This document shows, piece by piece, positions 51,351-62,580 of a stretch of DNA of 64,000 nucleotides (position 1 is its first letter; the number at the start of each line of letters is the position of its first letter). The stretch is from Sepiola atlantica. Its lineage: Eukaryota > Mollusca > Cephalopoda > Sepiida > Sepiolidae. The DNA lies in NCBI GenBank assembly GCA_963556195.1, contig OY744520.1, positions 154,856,607-154,920,606 on the forward strand, written 5' to 3'. The translations under genes were made by a program, and so were the position numbers. The notes beneath the pieces were generated by a model. It searched no databases. It saw nothing but the letters and a program-made list of their open reading frames with translations, and was not told the DNA's origin.

Positions 51351-52287
51351 ATTTGTTGTGATAGGGTGTGAAATATTTGAAATATTTGGAAAATGATAGC
51401 AATATTTCCTCTTTACCTACGGGGTATATAGTATAACTACTTGTGGTGATATTTGTCTTTTTTAATAAATAGGTGACTATTACTGTCTGGAGGTGTATGG
51501 TTAATTTTATTTTATGTTGACTGTTAATAAACATGGTCAGAGAAAGTAAGTTGCGGAAATGAGTTATATGCACCGTATGAAATAAGAGAGCGGTGAGAGT
51601 GATAAACGAAACGTTTTAAGATATTGACCAATTCATGAATTAATTGAAAATTACGGCTAATTAAGATAATTCAAATGGATTTCTGTCAAGCATTAACCAA
51701 TACCAGAATTAAAATTATCTAGTGTGTAGTTTACGAGGTGTTTTTAATCTGCATATCATTTGAAATCTAATAACTGTTTATTTGGGTGGCTTTTTAATTT
51801 TAACAGCATTGCTTATAACGAGTCAAATTTTTATTTTCGATGTGTTTATTATCATAGGTATAGATATGCAATTTTCTGGAAAATAAATATATTTTGATAT
51901 TCGAATACAGTCCAATGAGATCGTAGCGTGTGCATTTGTAAAAGAGTTTCCTAAAAGGTCAACAACTGCAATCCCGATTTAGACACGGGATGAAAAAAGA
52001 AAAAGAAAACAGCTGTCTCTGCATGGCAAAATGATATAGACGACAATTCTAGAAGAGACAGCCATCCTTCGGGCGTTGCGTATATTAAACATTTGATGAA
52101 TCGTTCAATAATAAAATAGCTTTGATTATCTCAGTCAAATTTTGTATAGTAATGTTTAGTTGTTTAATATTATATATACATACAAGTAGACAAAATTTAT
52201 TAATCAAATCATATGAATGTCTTTGAAACACGCTATATAAAGCAAGAAATACGTTAGGAAACAATCGTTTATTAAAAAAACTTACTT

Positions 52288-52290
<3 letters not shown>
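51351..52290. other. Anonymous AT-rich sequence
   Basis: No recognised gene or repeat. Confidence 0.45.

Positions 52291-52335
<45 letters not shown>
52291..52335. repeat. (TA)n microsatellite
   Basis: About 45 bp of TA. Confidence 0.95.
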
Positions 52336-52340
<5 letters not shown>

Positions 52341-52559
52341 CGAGAGATTAGCATGATACTCCATGTAAGAGTCTCTACGAAAGGAATATATAGTCAAGCC
52401 AGGGTTGAGCAAACACAACCGCATCTTCCCTGAATCGGAATTGCTTGAGTCCAGTGGAACGTAGAAGTGCAGGGCGACTGGAGACATTCCAGGAATACGC
52501 AGTGATAGACTAGTTTTTCTTCCGAGTATTTCCTTTTTCCAGACTCGTTGCACATTCAA
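52335..52559 (-). CDS. Unrecognised open frame, 74 codons (doubtful)
   Basis: A minus-strand frame in GC-richer sequence than its surroundings. The translation has balanced composition (for example SLSLRIPGMSPVALHFYVPL, then DSSNSDSGKMRLCLLNPGL), unlike the low-complexity frames elsewhere. I recognise no family. It could be a decayed exon or a piece of an unidentified mobile element, or chance. Its 3' end meets (TA)n. Confidence 0.2.
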
Positions 52560-54329
52560 GGCTTACGAGTTTTGTTTACCTTATTATTTAATCCATAACT
52601 TGCTGGAGGATATGTAGATTCATGCTCTTATGCTCACACATTAATAACAGTAAGTAATGTGATAGTTCTGTCTCCTTGTCAAAGAATGCAATTAAACCCA
52701 AAGCCTTATACGAATATCAAACACAAATTGTCTCGAGCAGAAGACGCTTGAAATATCTAATAATCGTATCAATTTTTTATTAGGGTTGTACAATAGTGTA
52801 TGGGGATTCGGACTTCGGGCCTGCCATCGATAATCTGTGATAAAAACGACGTTTTCATTATAGTTAATTCATAACTTAACAATTTAAAAGTGTAGAACAT
52901 AGAAAAAATAGCCGGAATATGAGTGGGAGTACATTTACATAGGCCAAACATGCACTCCTGGGAAGCACCAATTTTGTCTACTTGTATGTATATATAATGT
53001 ACATGATTGTGTTCTAATGAAATAACAGATTATTAAATTTTTTTTTAACTTTTTATTTTAAACAGAGAAATATATCTATGCATATACATATATGTGTGCC
53101 TGGTATATGAAGTGAGATGGAACAAGAGCGCGTGAGAGAGAGATAAATAGAGAGAGAGAGACAGAGAGAGAGAGAGAGTGGGGGAGAGCTAGACAGGCCG
53201 ACCTTTCGACAGACAAAGAACCTATCGAAAGATATTGTTGGTACCGGAAAAATGTTCGCTTCCTTCCTCGATTCTTTCAAATTCAAAAATGATAAAGGAA
53301 ATTCACGGAGCCTTTGTTAAGTCTTTGTAACTCTGGAAGCCCGCCACTTAAATTTCTTTAAAATATTAATACTTTGCAAGACAAAAGAAAAGAAATGAAC
53401 CGATGTAATTTTCGTCCTATCCTTAAAAGTTATGCTACTTGAATCTCTCCATAGACTATATCCGACTGTCTTCTTTAATCTCTTTACCCTTTCTCTAAAA
53501 CTCTCTATATTGATATAAATTTTCCACAAGTTATTCAATACAATGTCTTTTATTTTATAACTATGTTAGAATCTTCCGATTTTAAAAATTTAATTATGCT
53601 AGTTTTATTAGACCTATTTACTTTTTCTTTGTTTAATTCCAAATAGTACATCAGTTATATAGGTAGAGACTTTGACTCTTGATAAAACAGCCAAGTTTCG
53701 TTCTTAGCTTTAGGACTCCGCTCTAACCACATTGACGATCTGTGAGACAGGGAAAGAGTTATTCCGTATTTTATAACATATGCTCCCTACTCTTTCGTTG
53801 GTTAGTTACTCTTGTGAATAGATTGCTACTTACTAGTAATACATAGCTCTTCGTAAAAGAATAGATCACTCTAGGCAGCTAGTAATACGTATGTCAATCA
53901 TATAAAGACATTATGATTTCTGTTTCCAGTCAATACTAATGCTGTAATGATAAGAGGCTCGAACTGTTGACAAGATCAAGCCATATTGTTTAGCTAATAT
54001 AATGAGCGTATACGGCATATTGTAACTGAGAGAGTGCTTCTCTGCATTCTCTACACTACGTAACTTCCACGTGATTTCCACAACGTTCCGATATGATGTT
54101 TACAATATCGCTATATATTGATATATAAAGAAAGGAAGGACCAACTATCAAAAACTTTTATAAAAAGAGAAGCGAGACACAGAAAGGTGTATAGAACATA
54201 AGTAGGAAAAGATAAACACAATATACAGTTATACGTATTTCTGTCTATATATTTTTCTTTCTCCCAATACATTCAATACTATTCAAAACCGGTGTGGATC
54301 CCGACGTCCGTGCGTTGTAATCAATGTGT
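52560..54329. other. Anonymous AT-rich sequence with a (GA)n run
   Basis: A GA-rich block lies at 53130-53190 (GAGAGAGAGAGACAGAGAGAG). No gene recognised. Confidence 0.5.
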
Positions 54330-54830
54330 TATACAAAGAGAGAGATTGACACTGTTGCTTGAAGATAATTAGTATTTTTATAGAACTGGTATACAATTGA
54401 TATGCATCCAAATAAGAATGTAATTTCGAGATTGATAAACATAAAAAGAAAGAGTGGGAAAACTAAGACAAAGTGTAAATAACGTAGCATTTTGAGAAAA
54501 TGGAGGGATAATCTAGTAATAGAGAAATAGTAAATCAGAGAGAGGCGATTAGAAAAAGGATACTCGAGTCCTAAATAGAAAAGAATAGAAAGAGAGAGAT
54601 GATGGGCACAGTATACTGAAAGTTTAATGCAAGATAGAAATGCGAGAAAAAACAGACGATTGAAATTGTATACTAGAGAGAGAGAGAGGGGGAGAGAGAG
54701 GGAGAGGGACACTGGATGAAAAAGAGAGATATGCTAGATTATGATCATGGGGTACTGGAGTAAAGAAGGAGAAGGAGAAGGAGAAAAAGACAAATAAATG
54801 AAGAGTGGAAGAGAGTGTAGCGAATAAGGA
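54330..54830. repeat. Purine-rich tract with (GA)n
   Basis: Includes a (GA)n/GGGGAGAG core at 54675-54712 and AGAAGGAGAAGGAGAAGG near 54763. Minus-strand frames here are L/S/F-rich and uninformative. Confidence 0.7.
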
Positions 54831-55291
54831 AAACGATGTTTGCAAACTGAATAATCCGGCAGATGTAATTTACAAGAAAATACCACGAGAGGAAATTACT
54901 TGTCGCTTTCACAATGAACATGTTAATGGAAAGAAGCTAGATTTATATCTACGTGCATGCATCGTGTCTGTCATCGACGATTGACTGTCACTTTTAGAAA
55001 GTTGCTAGTTTATTTGCACATGTCATCTTTAATATACTCGAAAAATTACGCTCACAAAAATAGTGAATTCGTAAATGTATTGCTATTTCGTCTCCGAGCA
55101 ACGAGAAGAAAAAAAAATGGCTGATAAATACCCATACGTTCTGTAAAGTAGTATGGTGTTTTACAGGAGTTGACTTTTGTAGTTTAGTCAACTTTCTACT
55201 AAATAAATGCATCATGTTACCTAAATATCTTAACATGTTTATTAATTATAACTCCGTATACTTAAACTACTATTCATATAAATATAATATA
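54831..55291. other. Anonymous AT-rich sequence
   Basis: No recognised gene or repeat. Confidence 0.45.
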
Positions 55292-56540
55292 TAACTTATG
55301 AAAAACTTAAATGCTAACAAGGTAACTCGTCCCGACAACATTTTAGTCATAGTACTCAAGATAATACAACCGGAAATAGCTCCTATCCTTACTAAGTTTT
55401 GCAATCGTTGCTTAAAAGAAGAAATGCTTTCTTTATCGTGGATGATTTTGCTGGTCTGCTTAGTATTTAAAAATACTCGATCTCAGTACAGATCGATCAG
55501 TCGCCGATGCGTCATGAATATGTTGCTCGAATCTGTAATAAATCAATAAGTTGTAAACCAATTGCACAGGAATAATCTACTTAGCGACAAGCAATATAGA
55601 TTTCGTCCTGCAAAATCTACAGTGGACTGTGATTTCGTACTAGATCAGTGAATCTACCGATTGGACCGCGTTTCTAGGGCAATGGCTCTTAAAATATTAA
55701 AGGTCTTCGAGAGACACACATATTTGCTTCACAAATTTGCTATCTAATGAATATCTGGAAATGTTTTCACAACCATTAAATCTTTTTTCTCTAATACTTC
55801 TATTAGAGTGTTTACAAGACGAAAGCCGAAGTTCAAATTATAAATACCGGTGTATCTCTAGGATTTATTCACGGCCTTACCCTCTTACTGATCTTCATAA
55901 ATAATCTTCCAAATCGTATCATGAAGTCATGCGATGATATATATGCAAATTAGACAAATATTTATGGCAGCAAATCGAAAAACACTGATGACCAAGATAT
56001 TTCTGACTTATTCTTTATACTATGAGCACGTGGCACAATAAAGTAACCGCGGCTTATTACTTTTAACGCATTGTCTTTCTTCACCATCAATGCTTAAGCA
56101 TTCATTTCTCTGTGGGTGGAATGGATGGCTCTTTGCTTAAGGAAGCCCACTTCCTTGATAAACACTTGGGACTGACTTTTACTCGAGACCTAGAATGGAA
56201 GACATACATCAAATCAGTTGCTAAGGTTACTGAAAAAATGTTTTGATCATTCTATCGCTTGAGAAGATATCTCACTCCTTACGAAATCTTCTACCTGTTT
56301 TAGAGCTTTACGCGTCCAAAGAGTACCGCTAACATATCTTGTAGTTTCCGGTCGGAAAAATCACTCATGATTTGACAGAGTACAAAATAGACTTAACATT
56401 CTAATGAGAGTTGACCTGTTCTCTCCTCTGCAACCTTTTTGATCAGAAGAGATGTTATAAGCGTCTCTTTACTATATCTTCAGCTTCAGAGCATAGCTAC
56501 TCGTTTATTATATGACTATGAGCAAAAAGAAAATCAATCA
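55292..56540 (+). pseudogene. Jockey/CR1-like LINE reverse transcriptase, longest copy
   Basis: In order: LNANKVTRPDNILVIVLK (RT block 0/1 region, 55305), PEIAPILTKFCNRCLKE, a degenerate YRSISRR (normally NYRPIS), NNLLSDKQYRFRPAKST (55575), an FTTIKSFFSNTSI block (55765), GLTLLLIFINNLPNRIMKSC (55872), CDDIYAN followed by a stop where YADD is expected (55932), DGSLLKEAHFLDKHLGLTFT (56122), WKTYIKSVAKVTEKMF, and VDLFSPLQPF (56412). These sit in different frames with several stops. The catalytic YADD box is destroyed, so it cannot be active. Same family as the copies at 13.2 and 16.2 kb. Confidence 0.85.
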
Positions 56541-56929
56541 ATGACCATAATTTTGATTTATCTTTTTTTATAATTATTTACTTATACATTCTTAAGATGT
56601 TTATGAGAAAAATAGACTCACCCAATTCATACACTATTCGCGAACATGCGCGAGCATCTCCTATTTAAAAACAGTTAGCATTATGTGCCCACAATATATA
56701 AGGACGCTGTTTCTATGAACATCACGTTTGCCTCATTATTTTTGTTTTATATAGTTTTTATTTTAACCGCTGATCATCAGATACATTGATCATTTAATAT
56801 TTACTTTCACTATCCACCAAGCTCGAGCTTTTGTCCTATCACAGCAATATGGCGTCCTTGTTCCTGTTTTACAAGTAATTCCCAACGTAAGTACCGTAGA
56901 CCAACCAAACAATCACCTAAGTCCCAATA
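56541..56929. other. Sequence separating two parts of the LINE
   Basis: No LINE-like coding is readable here, although LINE C-terminal text resumes at 56936. It could be an insertion into the LINE or unrecognisably decayed LINE sequence. Confidence 0.35.
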
Positions 56930-57095
56930 TTCCCTGTGGAGGTCCCCAGATGCAAGAGAGCCTTCTACTCCAATAGCTTATCTCCTTGTGCTGCCAGTCT
57001 CTCGAACTACCACCTTCTCCTTGTTTCCCCGACTGTACAGACATGCAGCAATTTAAAATTAATGCAAGCATACATCTCGCTGAACAGCTCACTAC
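56930..57095 (+). pseudogene. LINE C-terminal remnant
   Basis: VPRCKRAFYSNSLSPCAASL followed, one frame over, by LPPSPCFPDCTDMQQFKIN. This resembles the last residues of jockey/CR1-like LINE proteins (a basic-aromatic 'FFPR...WN.LP' block then 'FK..'). A frameshift near 57000 separates the two pieces. The reading is moderately convincing only because a LINE of that type lies just upstream in the same orientation. Confidence 0.45.
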
Positions 57096-57546
57096 TTTAT
57101 ATGACCCCACAACTTTCACCCTCATTCTGAGTACCCCCTTACGTCTAAAGTGGCGACCTGTCTTGTTTGGGGTCACCTATGTTTTAAACGAATGTAATGG
57201 AAAAACATATCAGTCCATAACAGCTGAAATGAAGATTTTAAAAAAGCTCAAGGAAAAGGTTTTATAAAAACAACTGAAAGTTTAAATTGATAAAACAAAC
57301 TAATATAACAATTGTCATATATCTTGAATTCCCCCAAAAGGCATTGCACCCGATATTTATTGACTGTGCTGTGACACGCGCGTAATGTATGAACAGATTT
57401 GAAAAAAAAATAAATACACATTTCTTTAGGTAACAAAAAAAAACATTTATTCGTCGAAGTCAGAAAATAAAGAAATTGAAAAAAATAAAATTAAAACTAT
57501 GGATTGATTTTCCCTTTGGTCATTGGAATATAACTATATATATATA
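57096..57546. other. Anonymous AT-rich sequence ending in a short (TA)n
   Basis: The last 12 bp are TA dinucleotides, the insertion site of the transposon that follows. Confidence 0.5.
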
Positions 57547-58877
57547 CAGGGTGTTTCAAAAGTCTTGGGAACATAACGATTTTTAATAACTCAAAAACTA
57601 TTAGGAGTTGAAAAATGAAATTGGTACCGTTGGAAAGGTTAAATTTTCAAGTTTTGTGGGGAATCTTCAAAGTTGCTCAATATGAGCACCATTCGTCACA
57701 CGGCAGACATCTAGTCGATAGTCCATTTCCTGCCAAACGCGTTCCAGCATCTTGACGTCAATGGTTCCCACAACTGCCGTTACTCGAGCCGTTAGTTCGT
57801 CAATATCTCTTGGAAGGGGCGGCACATAGACTTGTTGCTTGACAAAGCCCCAAAGGAAAAAGTCACACGGGGTAAGATCTATAGACCTAGGAGGCCAGGG
57901 CATGAGAACGTCATCACCTCGCCCAGATCTCCCAATCCATCTACCAGGCAGCCTTGTGTTAAGAAACTGCCTTACTCTAAGACTCCAGTGTGGTGGTGCA
58001 CCATCTTGTTAAAAAATGAAGTCATCAGATTCTGCTTGTTCCAACTGAGCCATTAACCAGTCTTCCAGCATGTTGAGATAGGATTCACCAGTGATAGTTT
58101 CCTCTTCAAAGAAGAACGGTCCATAGACACCTTTCTTGGAAATTGCACAAAACACGTTCACTTTTGGTGAATCTCGCTCGTGCTCAAGAAGTTCATGAGG
58201 ATTCTCAGTACCCCATATGCGAGTGTTATGCTTGTTAACTTTGCCATTCAGATGGAAGGTCGCCTCATCGCTAAAAACAAGCCGGTCATCAAAGCCGTTA
58301 TCTTCCAACTTCTCTTGCATTGCAATGCAAAAGTCACGGCGAAGTGGCTTATCAGTGTCCTTCAACTTTTGGACCAACTTGAGCTTGTAAGGTACCATTT
58401 GCAGTCGTTTCCTTAAGACACGCCAGACAGTTGCTGGAGCAAGCTGAAGTTCCCTGCTGGCTCTTCTCACTGATTTACGGGGGCTCCGCTGAAAGGCTGT
58501 CCGAACTTGCTCAACTGCATCTTCTGAAGTTGAAGGGCGACCTGTTCGCTTACTTGGGCACAAACACCCATCTTTCACAAATTTAGCATGCCATCTGACA
58601 ATGGATTTCCTTTCAGGGGCTTCTTTTTTAAATTTCCTGCGAAATGCACGCTGAACACATGTCCACGATTCAGTCTTTGCAAATTGGAGGACGCAAAATG
58701 CCTTGTCTTGTTTAGAGAATGCCATTACTGCACCTGGAAAGATAACACGAAAATCATTAGTATGACCAAAAACTTTATTAAGCAAGCTTTAAAATGGCAC
58801 CAGTTTCATTTTTCTACCTGGAATAGTTCATAAGATATACGCATTTGTAATGTTCCCAAGACTTTTGAAACACCCTG
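57547..58877 (-). mobile_element. Near-complete Tc1/mariner-superfamily transposon, 1331 bp
   Basis: The ends at 57547-57574 and 58850-58877 are perfect 28-bp inverted repeats beginning CAGGGTGTTTCAAAAG. TA dinucleotides flank both sides, within short (TA)n runs. One transposase gene on the minus strand fills most of the element. Perfect ends and only one obvious coding lesion point to a young insertion. Confidence 0.95.
57667..58725 (-). pseudogene. Mariner-type transposase with one nonsense codon
   Basis: The enzyme would bind the terminal repeats and cut and paste the element into TA sites. The start is placed at MAFSKQ (58725) because the 20 upstream residues lie near the TIR and are not transposase-like. 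There are 352 codons. Residues 4-60 form a helix-turn-helix region (FSKQDKAFCVLQFAKTESW...SIVRWHAKF). A second HTH follows with KSVRRASRELQLAPATVWRV at 84-103. The catalytic region has D153 (FSDEATFHLNGKVNKHN), D241 (QDGAPPHW) and D288 (LTPCDFFLWG), giving 46 residues between the last two, longer than the 34 of classical mariners. Codon 239 (58009-58011) is TAA where a Q codon fits, and the frame is open on both sides. It belongs to the Tc1/mariner superfamily. The exact family is not assigned. Confidence 0.92.
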
Positions 58878-59280
58878 TATATATATATATATACTTGTTT
58901 GTTTATCTACATACCTACACATTTCATCTTTCCGGATTCGTCAGTGTAGAGATAATTATACAAATCGGTCGCAGGATTCGAAATACCGAAAGAAGAGTAC
59001 TGTTTTTAATTCAAATCCCGACGGTTTAATTAACGCCGCGTTACTAAATGAAGCAGTTAAAGCTTTATACCATATTATAAAGGACTGGCATAATAAGCAA
59101 CTGACGTCAACAGTGTTTAACTTATGAAGGAGCCTGGGTTAAAGCTATGATTTTGACATCTGTATAAATGTACATTGTTGCTGAAATATATAATATACAG
59201 TATCTAAATAAATTATATTAGCTCTCTTATATGATCGAGCACTTTATTTGATTTATTTTCATATACAACTTGAAACACTA
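58878..59280. other. Anonymous sequence after the transposon
   Basis: Begins with (TA)n to 58892. Otherwise unrecognised. Confidence 0.45.
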
Positions 59281-59304
59281 TATATATTTATATATATATC
59301 TATA

Positions 59305-59349
<45 letters not shown>
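59281..59349. repeat. (TA)n microsatellite
   Basis: TA with TTTATA and TCTATA interruptions in the first 30 bp. Confidence 0.95.
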
Positions 59350-59352
<3 letters not shown>

Positions 59353-59880
59353 TAATAATACTCGTCCCATGTAGGCTAACATTAATCCCCGAACAGAACA
59401 GTTTTGCCCACTGTTATGTCTTTTTCACGAAGATTAAAATCAAGGGTTACTGATACTAAACCTGGTGTGTAGAATAATTATTTCAATTTTAATGTAAATC
59501 TCTTTCAACGTTTTTATTTTCGAACATGTCTACAATCTAATGATTTTGCTTTAGGTGTCTTAGAAATAAACTGAAATATATTGAATCTTTCTTATTTGGT
59601 GTCTTATAGATCAAATTTAATTATCTTAAATATTTTAATTTTCAAATGAAAAGTGTTGGTAATATTGTACCCTATTAACTCCTATAGGATTCTAAAAAAA
59701 TGAAATTTCAGAATATTTATTAATTTATGTTAAATAGCTTTCGTTAAAATTTCATAAGATTAGACGTACTTAATTTTTTTAGGAAATAGATCTACCGTCT
59801 TTGTTCCAATTCATAATGATTGGTGTAATAGTCTAGGAGTTTATGATGTACATACAAATAGATGTACACATACACATACA
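59350..59880. other. Anonymous AT-rich sequence
   Basis: No recognised gene or repeat. Confidence 0.45.
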
Positions 59881-59894
59881 ATACATCGATATAA

Positions 59895-59937
59895 ATGTAT
59901 ATATATATATATGTACATATATACATATACATATATA

Positions 59938-59991
<54 letters not shown>

Positions 59992-59992
59992 T
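59895..59992. repeat. (TA)n-(GA)n compound microsatellite
   Basis: TA with GTACATATA variants, then pure TA, then GAGAGAGA to 59990. Confidence 0.95.
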
Positions 59993-60039
59993 GATGAAGG
60001 GTAGAAAGCCCACGATAAACATTAAGCAAAAAGTGTCAA

Positions 60040-60470
60040 TGAATACATCATGACAGTTATGACATATGTTTGTGAACCATAGACACTTAATAATGCAGCG
60101 ATGGAAAAACTACGAGTGGCACAGTACAAAATGGATCACATTATGCTAGGCATCAGTTTACGGGATAAAAAAGAAACACTTGTATTAGACAGTCAACTGG
60201 AGTAAACAACATCATCACTACCATAATAATGGAAACATTGATGGGCAGGTAACCTTTCAAATGTGCAGAAAAACAGGTAGACATATAGAGCGACAGAATG
60301 GACACTGAGTAAATGGAAAATATCTAGAGGAAGGCCAAACCACATTGGGGAGACGACCTCAATAGTCAGCTAGGTCTTACTTGGCCACATCTATTTAGGA
60401 GAACAACTAGTTTGAAAGAATCCAGGAAGGGGTACCTTTATTAGTTAAATAAAATAGCCCTGATGATGAT
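60040..60470 (+). pseudogene. RTE-like LINE C-terminal fragment
   Basis: Plus-strand frames give VMTYVCEP.TLNNAAMEKLRV (60055), AQYKMDHIMLGISLRDKKET (60135), then after frame changes WAGNLSNVQKNR.TYRATEW (60240) and KISRGRPNHIGE (60318). The WAGH..R...RW...W.PR..RGRP order is typical of the C-terminus of animal RTE-like endonuclease/reverse-transcriptase LINEs. The fragment ends in CCTGATGATGATAAATA near 60462, a GAT-rich tail often seen at such ends. It has multiple stops and frameshifts and is non-functional. Confidence 0.7.
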
Positions 60471-60480
60471 AAATATATAT

Positions 60481-60515
60481 CTATCTCTCTTCCTCTCTTT
60501 CTCTCACTCTCTCTC

Positions 60516-60591
<76 letters not shown>

Positions 60592-60606
60592 ATATGTATA
60601 TATATA
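60481..60606. repeat. (CT)n-(TA)n compound microsatellite
   Basis: CTCTCT-rich text at 60481-60518, then (TA)n to 60606 with one TTATA step. Confidence 0.95.
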
Positions 60607-60884
60607 ATTTTAATCTAGAACGATAGCAGACAAATCTAGAGTGCTGAATTACTTGTTCAAGAGCATATGTAGTTTTCCTATTTCAATTTAAACTACACAT
60701 TAGTTTGATATTTATCGATGTTCCGGTTGTCTAAAACACGATAGTCTACAACACGGTAACTTAAAACATTAATTGAAGAGTCGTTAACACTCAGAAATTG
60801 CTGCTGGTTGAGTTTTCAGGGTTTCTGAGAAACTGGAGGCATCCATAGATACAAGGTCAAACTAATGTATAATGCAACTTAAAT
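60607..60884. other. Anonymous sequence
   Basis: No recognised gene or repeat. Confidence 0.45.
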
Positions 60885-60907
60885 ATATACACACACACAG
60901 ACACACA

Positions 60908-60986
<79 letters not shown>
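60885..60986. repeat. (AC)n-(CT)n-(TA)n compound microsatellite
   Basis: ACACACACAGACACACA, then (CT)n at 60911-60938, then (TA)n to 60985. Confidence 0.95.
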
Positions 60987-60989
60987 CAG

Positions 60990-61365
60990 GTTCTCCGGAA
61001 AAGGCTTGGTGAATTTGAATCATTTTGCGCCCGATCATCGTATTGATGTGTGTAGCCAATTTTACTAAAGACTCAGTAATGGTGGATTTTGATACGTTAA
61101 GACTTTCCGCTAGTTCTCCTGTTGTGTAATGCGGCTTTTTCTATATTAATGGTCGCCATCTATCAAGGGGGGGGTTCCTGAGCGTTCTACATCATTAAAT
61201 TTTAAATCTCCCGCCCTAAACTTTACGAAGCATTTCTGTACAGTTCAGTTAGCTAAAAGCATCTTCCTCGTAAACTGATATCATGAATGTTATTGTTTGC
61301 CAGACATTTTTTCGTCTTTTATGTAAATAGAAAAGCATGTCTAAACTGGATTTTAAAATCTTCCA
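60990..61365 (-). pseudogene. Mariner transposase N-terminal fragment
   Basis: From an ATG at 61365 the minus strand reads MEDFKIQFRHAFLF before a stop. After several lesions it reads KKPHYTTGELAESLNVSKST, then ITESLVKL (about 61140-61060). The second block is the helix-turn-helix that binds mariner terminal repeats ('..ELAE.LNVS.STV...L..LG'). No catalytic domain follows: the fragment stops at the (TA)n array at 60986. It differs from the transposase at 58 kb and looks older. Confidence 0.75.
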
Positions 61366-61865
61366 TCTTCAAAAGACTACAAAATTAACACAAGTTCAAT
61401 AATTCTTAATTTTCTTACTTAAGAGATAGGTTACAGCATGCTCTAAGCGAAAATGTAAGTATATTATATATGTCAATAATTTCACATTTGTTCTACGAGA
61501 GAAGATAGAAATGATCAGATTGACGTGGTAAAGGCACCGGTTGAAATAACATATAACCATTCGTTAAGGTACGCATCTAGAAAAAGAGAAACTCTGCATG
61601 GTTCCAATGATATAGACATATATAGAGTGTACTGTTAAAGTTGCTTAGATGTAATGGATGGTTCTTTTCAATGCCTGTTCCTTAATAAAAAAAAGTTTGA
61701 TACACTGTAATTGCTCGAGATCTTAAATATCGTTTTCTGCTTCGCAAGTAATCAATCAATGACAATTCCAGAACATTAGTTAGAATCCATACTTCTGCAT
61801 GTTTCTCTACCGCTTAGGAAGTGTAAAAATACAAACGATGTTACAATCGCCAGTAACACATTAAT
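61366..61865. other. Anonymous AT-rich sequence
   Basis: No recognised gene or repeat. Confidence 0.45.
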
Positions 61866-61876
61866 AAATACGTAAA

Positions 61877-61948
<72 letters not shown>

Positions 61949-61993
61949 TTTACGTATTCCATTACGTCAGAACATTTTATTCTTGTCTTTGTC

Positions 61994-62057
<64 letters not shown>

Positions 62058-62078
62058 GATAAAGACAAGAATAAAAAG
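61866..62078. repeat. Two successive palindromes centred on (TA)n
   Basis: First: AATACGTAAACTTATATA...(TA)n...TATATAAGTTTACGTATT, about 61866-61960. Second: TTTTATTCTTGTCTTTGTC..ATATTATA (61974 on), (TA)n, then TATAATATGATAAAGACAAG..AATAAAA to 62078, with one mismatch. The 50 bp between the arrays supplies one arm to each palindrome. Both would form long hairpins or cruciforms. Confidence 0.9.
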
Positions 62079-62400
62079 GATGATTTGTTTGAAGAAAAAT
62101 CAAACACTTACACACATTTTTAAATAGCATTTAGCCCTCTCCTTCTTTCAAAATTTAACTTTAGTCCGGTTAAACTTTTCTAATTTTCACTATATGTACC
62201 TCTCCCACTTCTTACTAATCCTACACTTGCATTGCTACCACTGCCACACACTAATTGTTTCTCATATTTTGATTAATTTGCAAATATCCGTCGCAAGCTC
62301 TGACCCTGGTAGCAAAAATCTTTGTACATATTTGATTGTTTCTTCAAACAGATCATCCTGAGTTAGTCTGACAATAAAGACGAAACGTTGATGAAAACAT
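62060..62400. mobile_element. Retroelement-like repeat with inverted ends
   Basis: The complement of 62065-62112 (TTCTTCAAACAAATCATCC...) matches plus-strand 62341-62358 (TCTTCAAACAGATCATCC), so the two ends are inverted copies. The right end carries ATCATCCTGAGTTAGTCTG and AAAGACGAAACGTTGATG, shared with the minus-strand repeat at 50.8 kb. The interior is non-coding. Both outer ends are close to microsatellites. Family unidentified. Confidence 0.45.
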
Positions 62401-62432
62401 AAATATTCTTTTGATCTTTTTTATTTCATTTT

Positions 62433-62448
62433 CTCTCTCTCTCTCTTA

Positions 62449-62489
<41 letters not shown>

Positions 62490-62491
62490 CA

Positions 62492-62578
<87 letters not shown>
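62433..62578. repeat. (CT)n-(TA)n-(CA)n-(TA)n compound microsatellite
   Basis: CTCTCT to 62466, (TA)n to 62489, (CA)n to 62527, (TA)n to 62578. Confidence 0.95.

Positions 62579-62580
<2 letters not shown>

Noticed and set aside
50825..51573. Two adjoining minus-strand frames (105 and 144 codons) read as one proline-rich protein
   Set aside because: They are in different frames over a pyrimidine-rich strand, with no domain, and adjoin a retroelement-like end.
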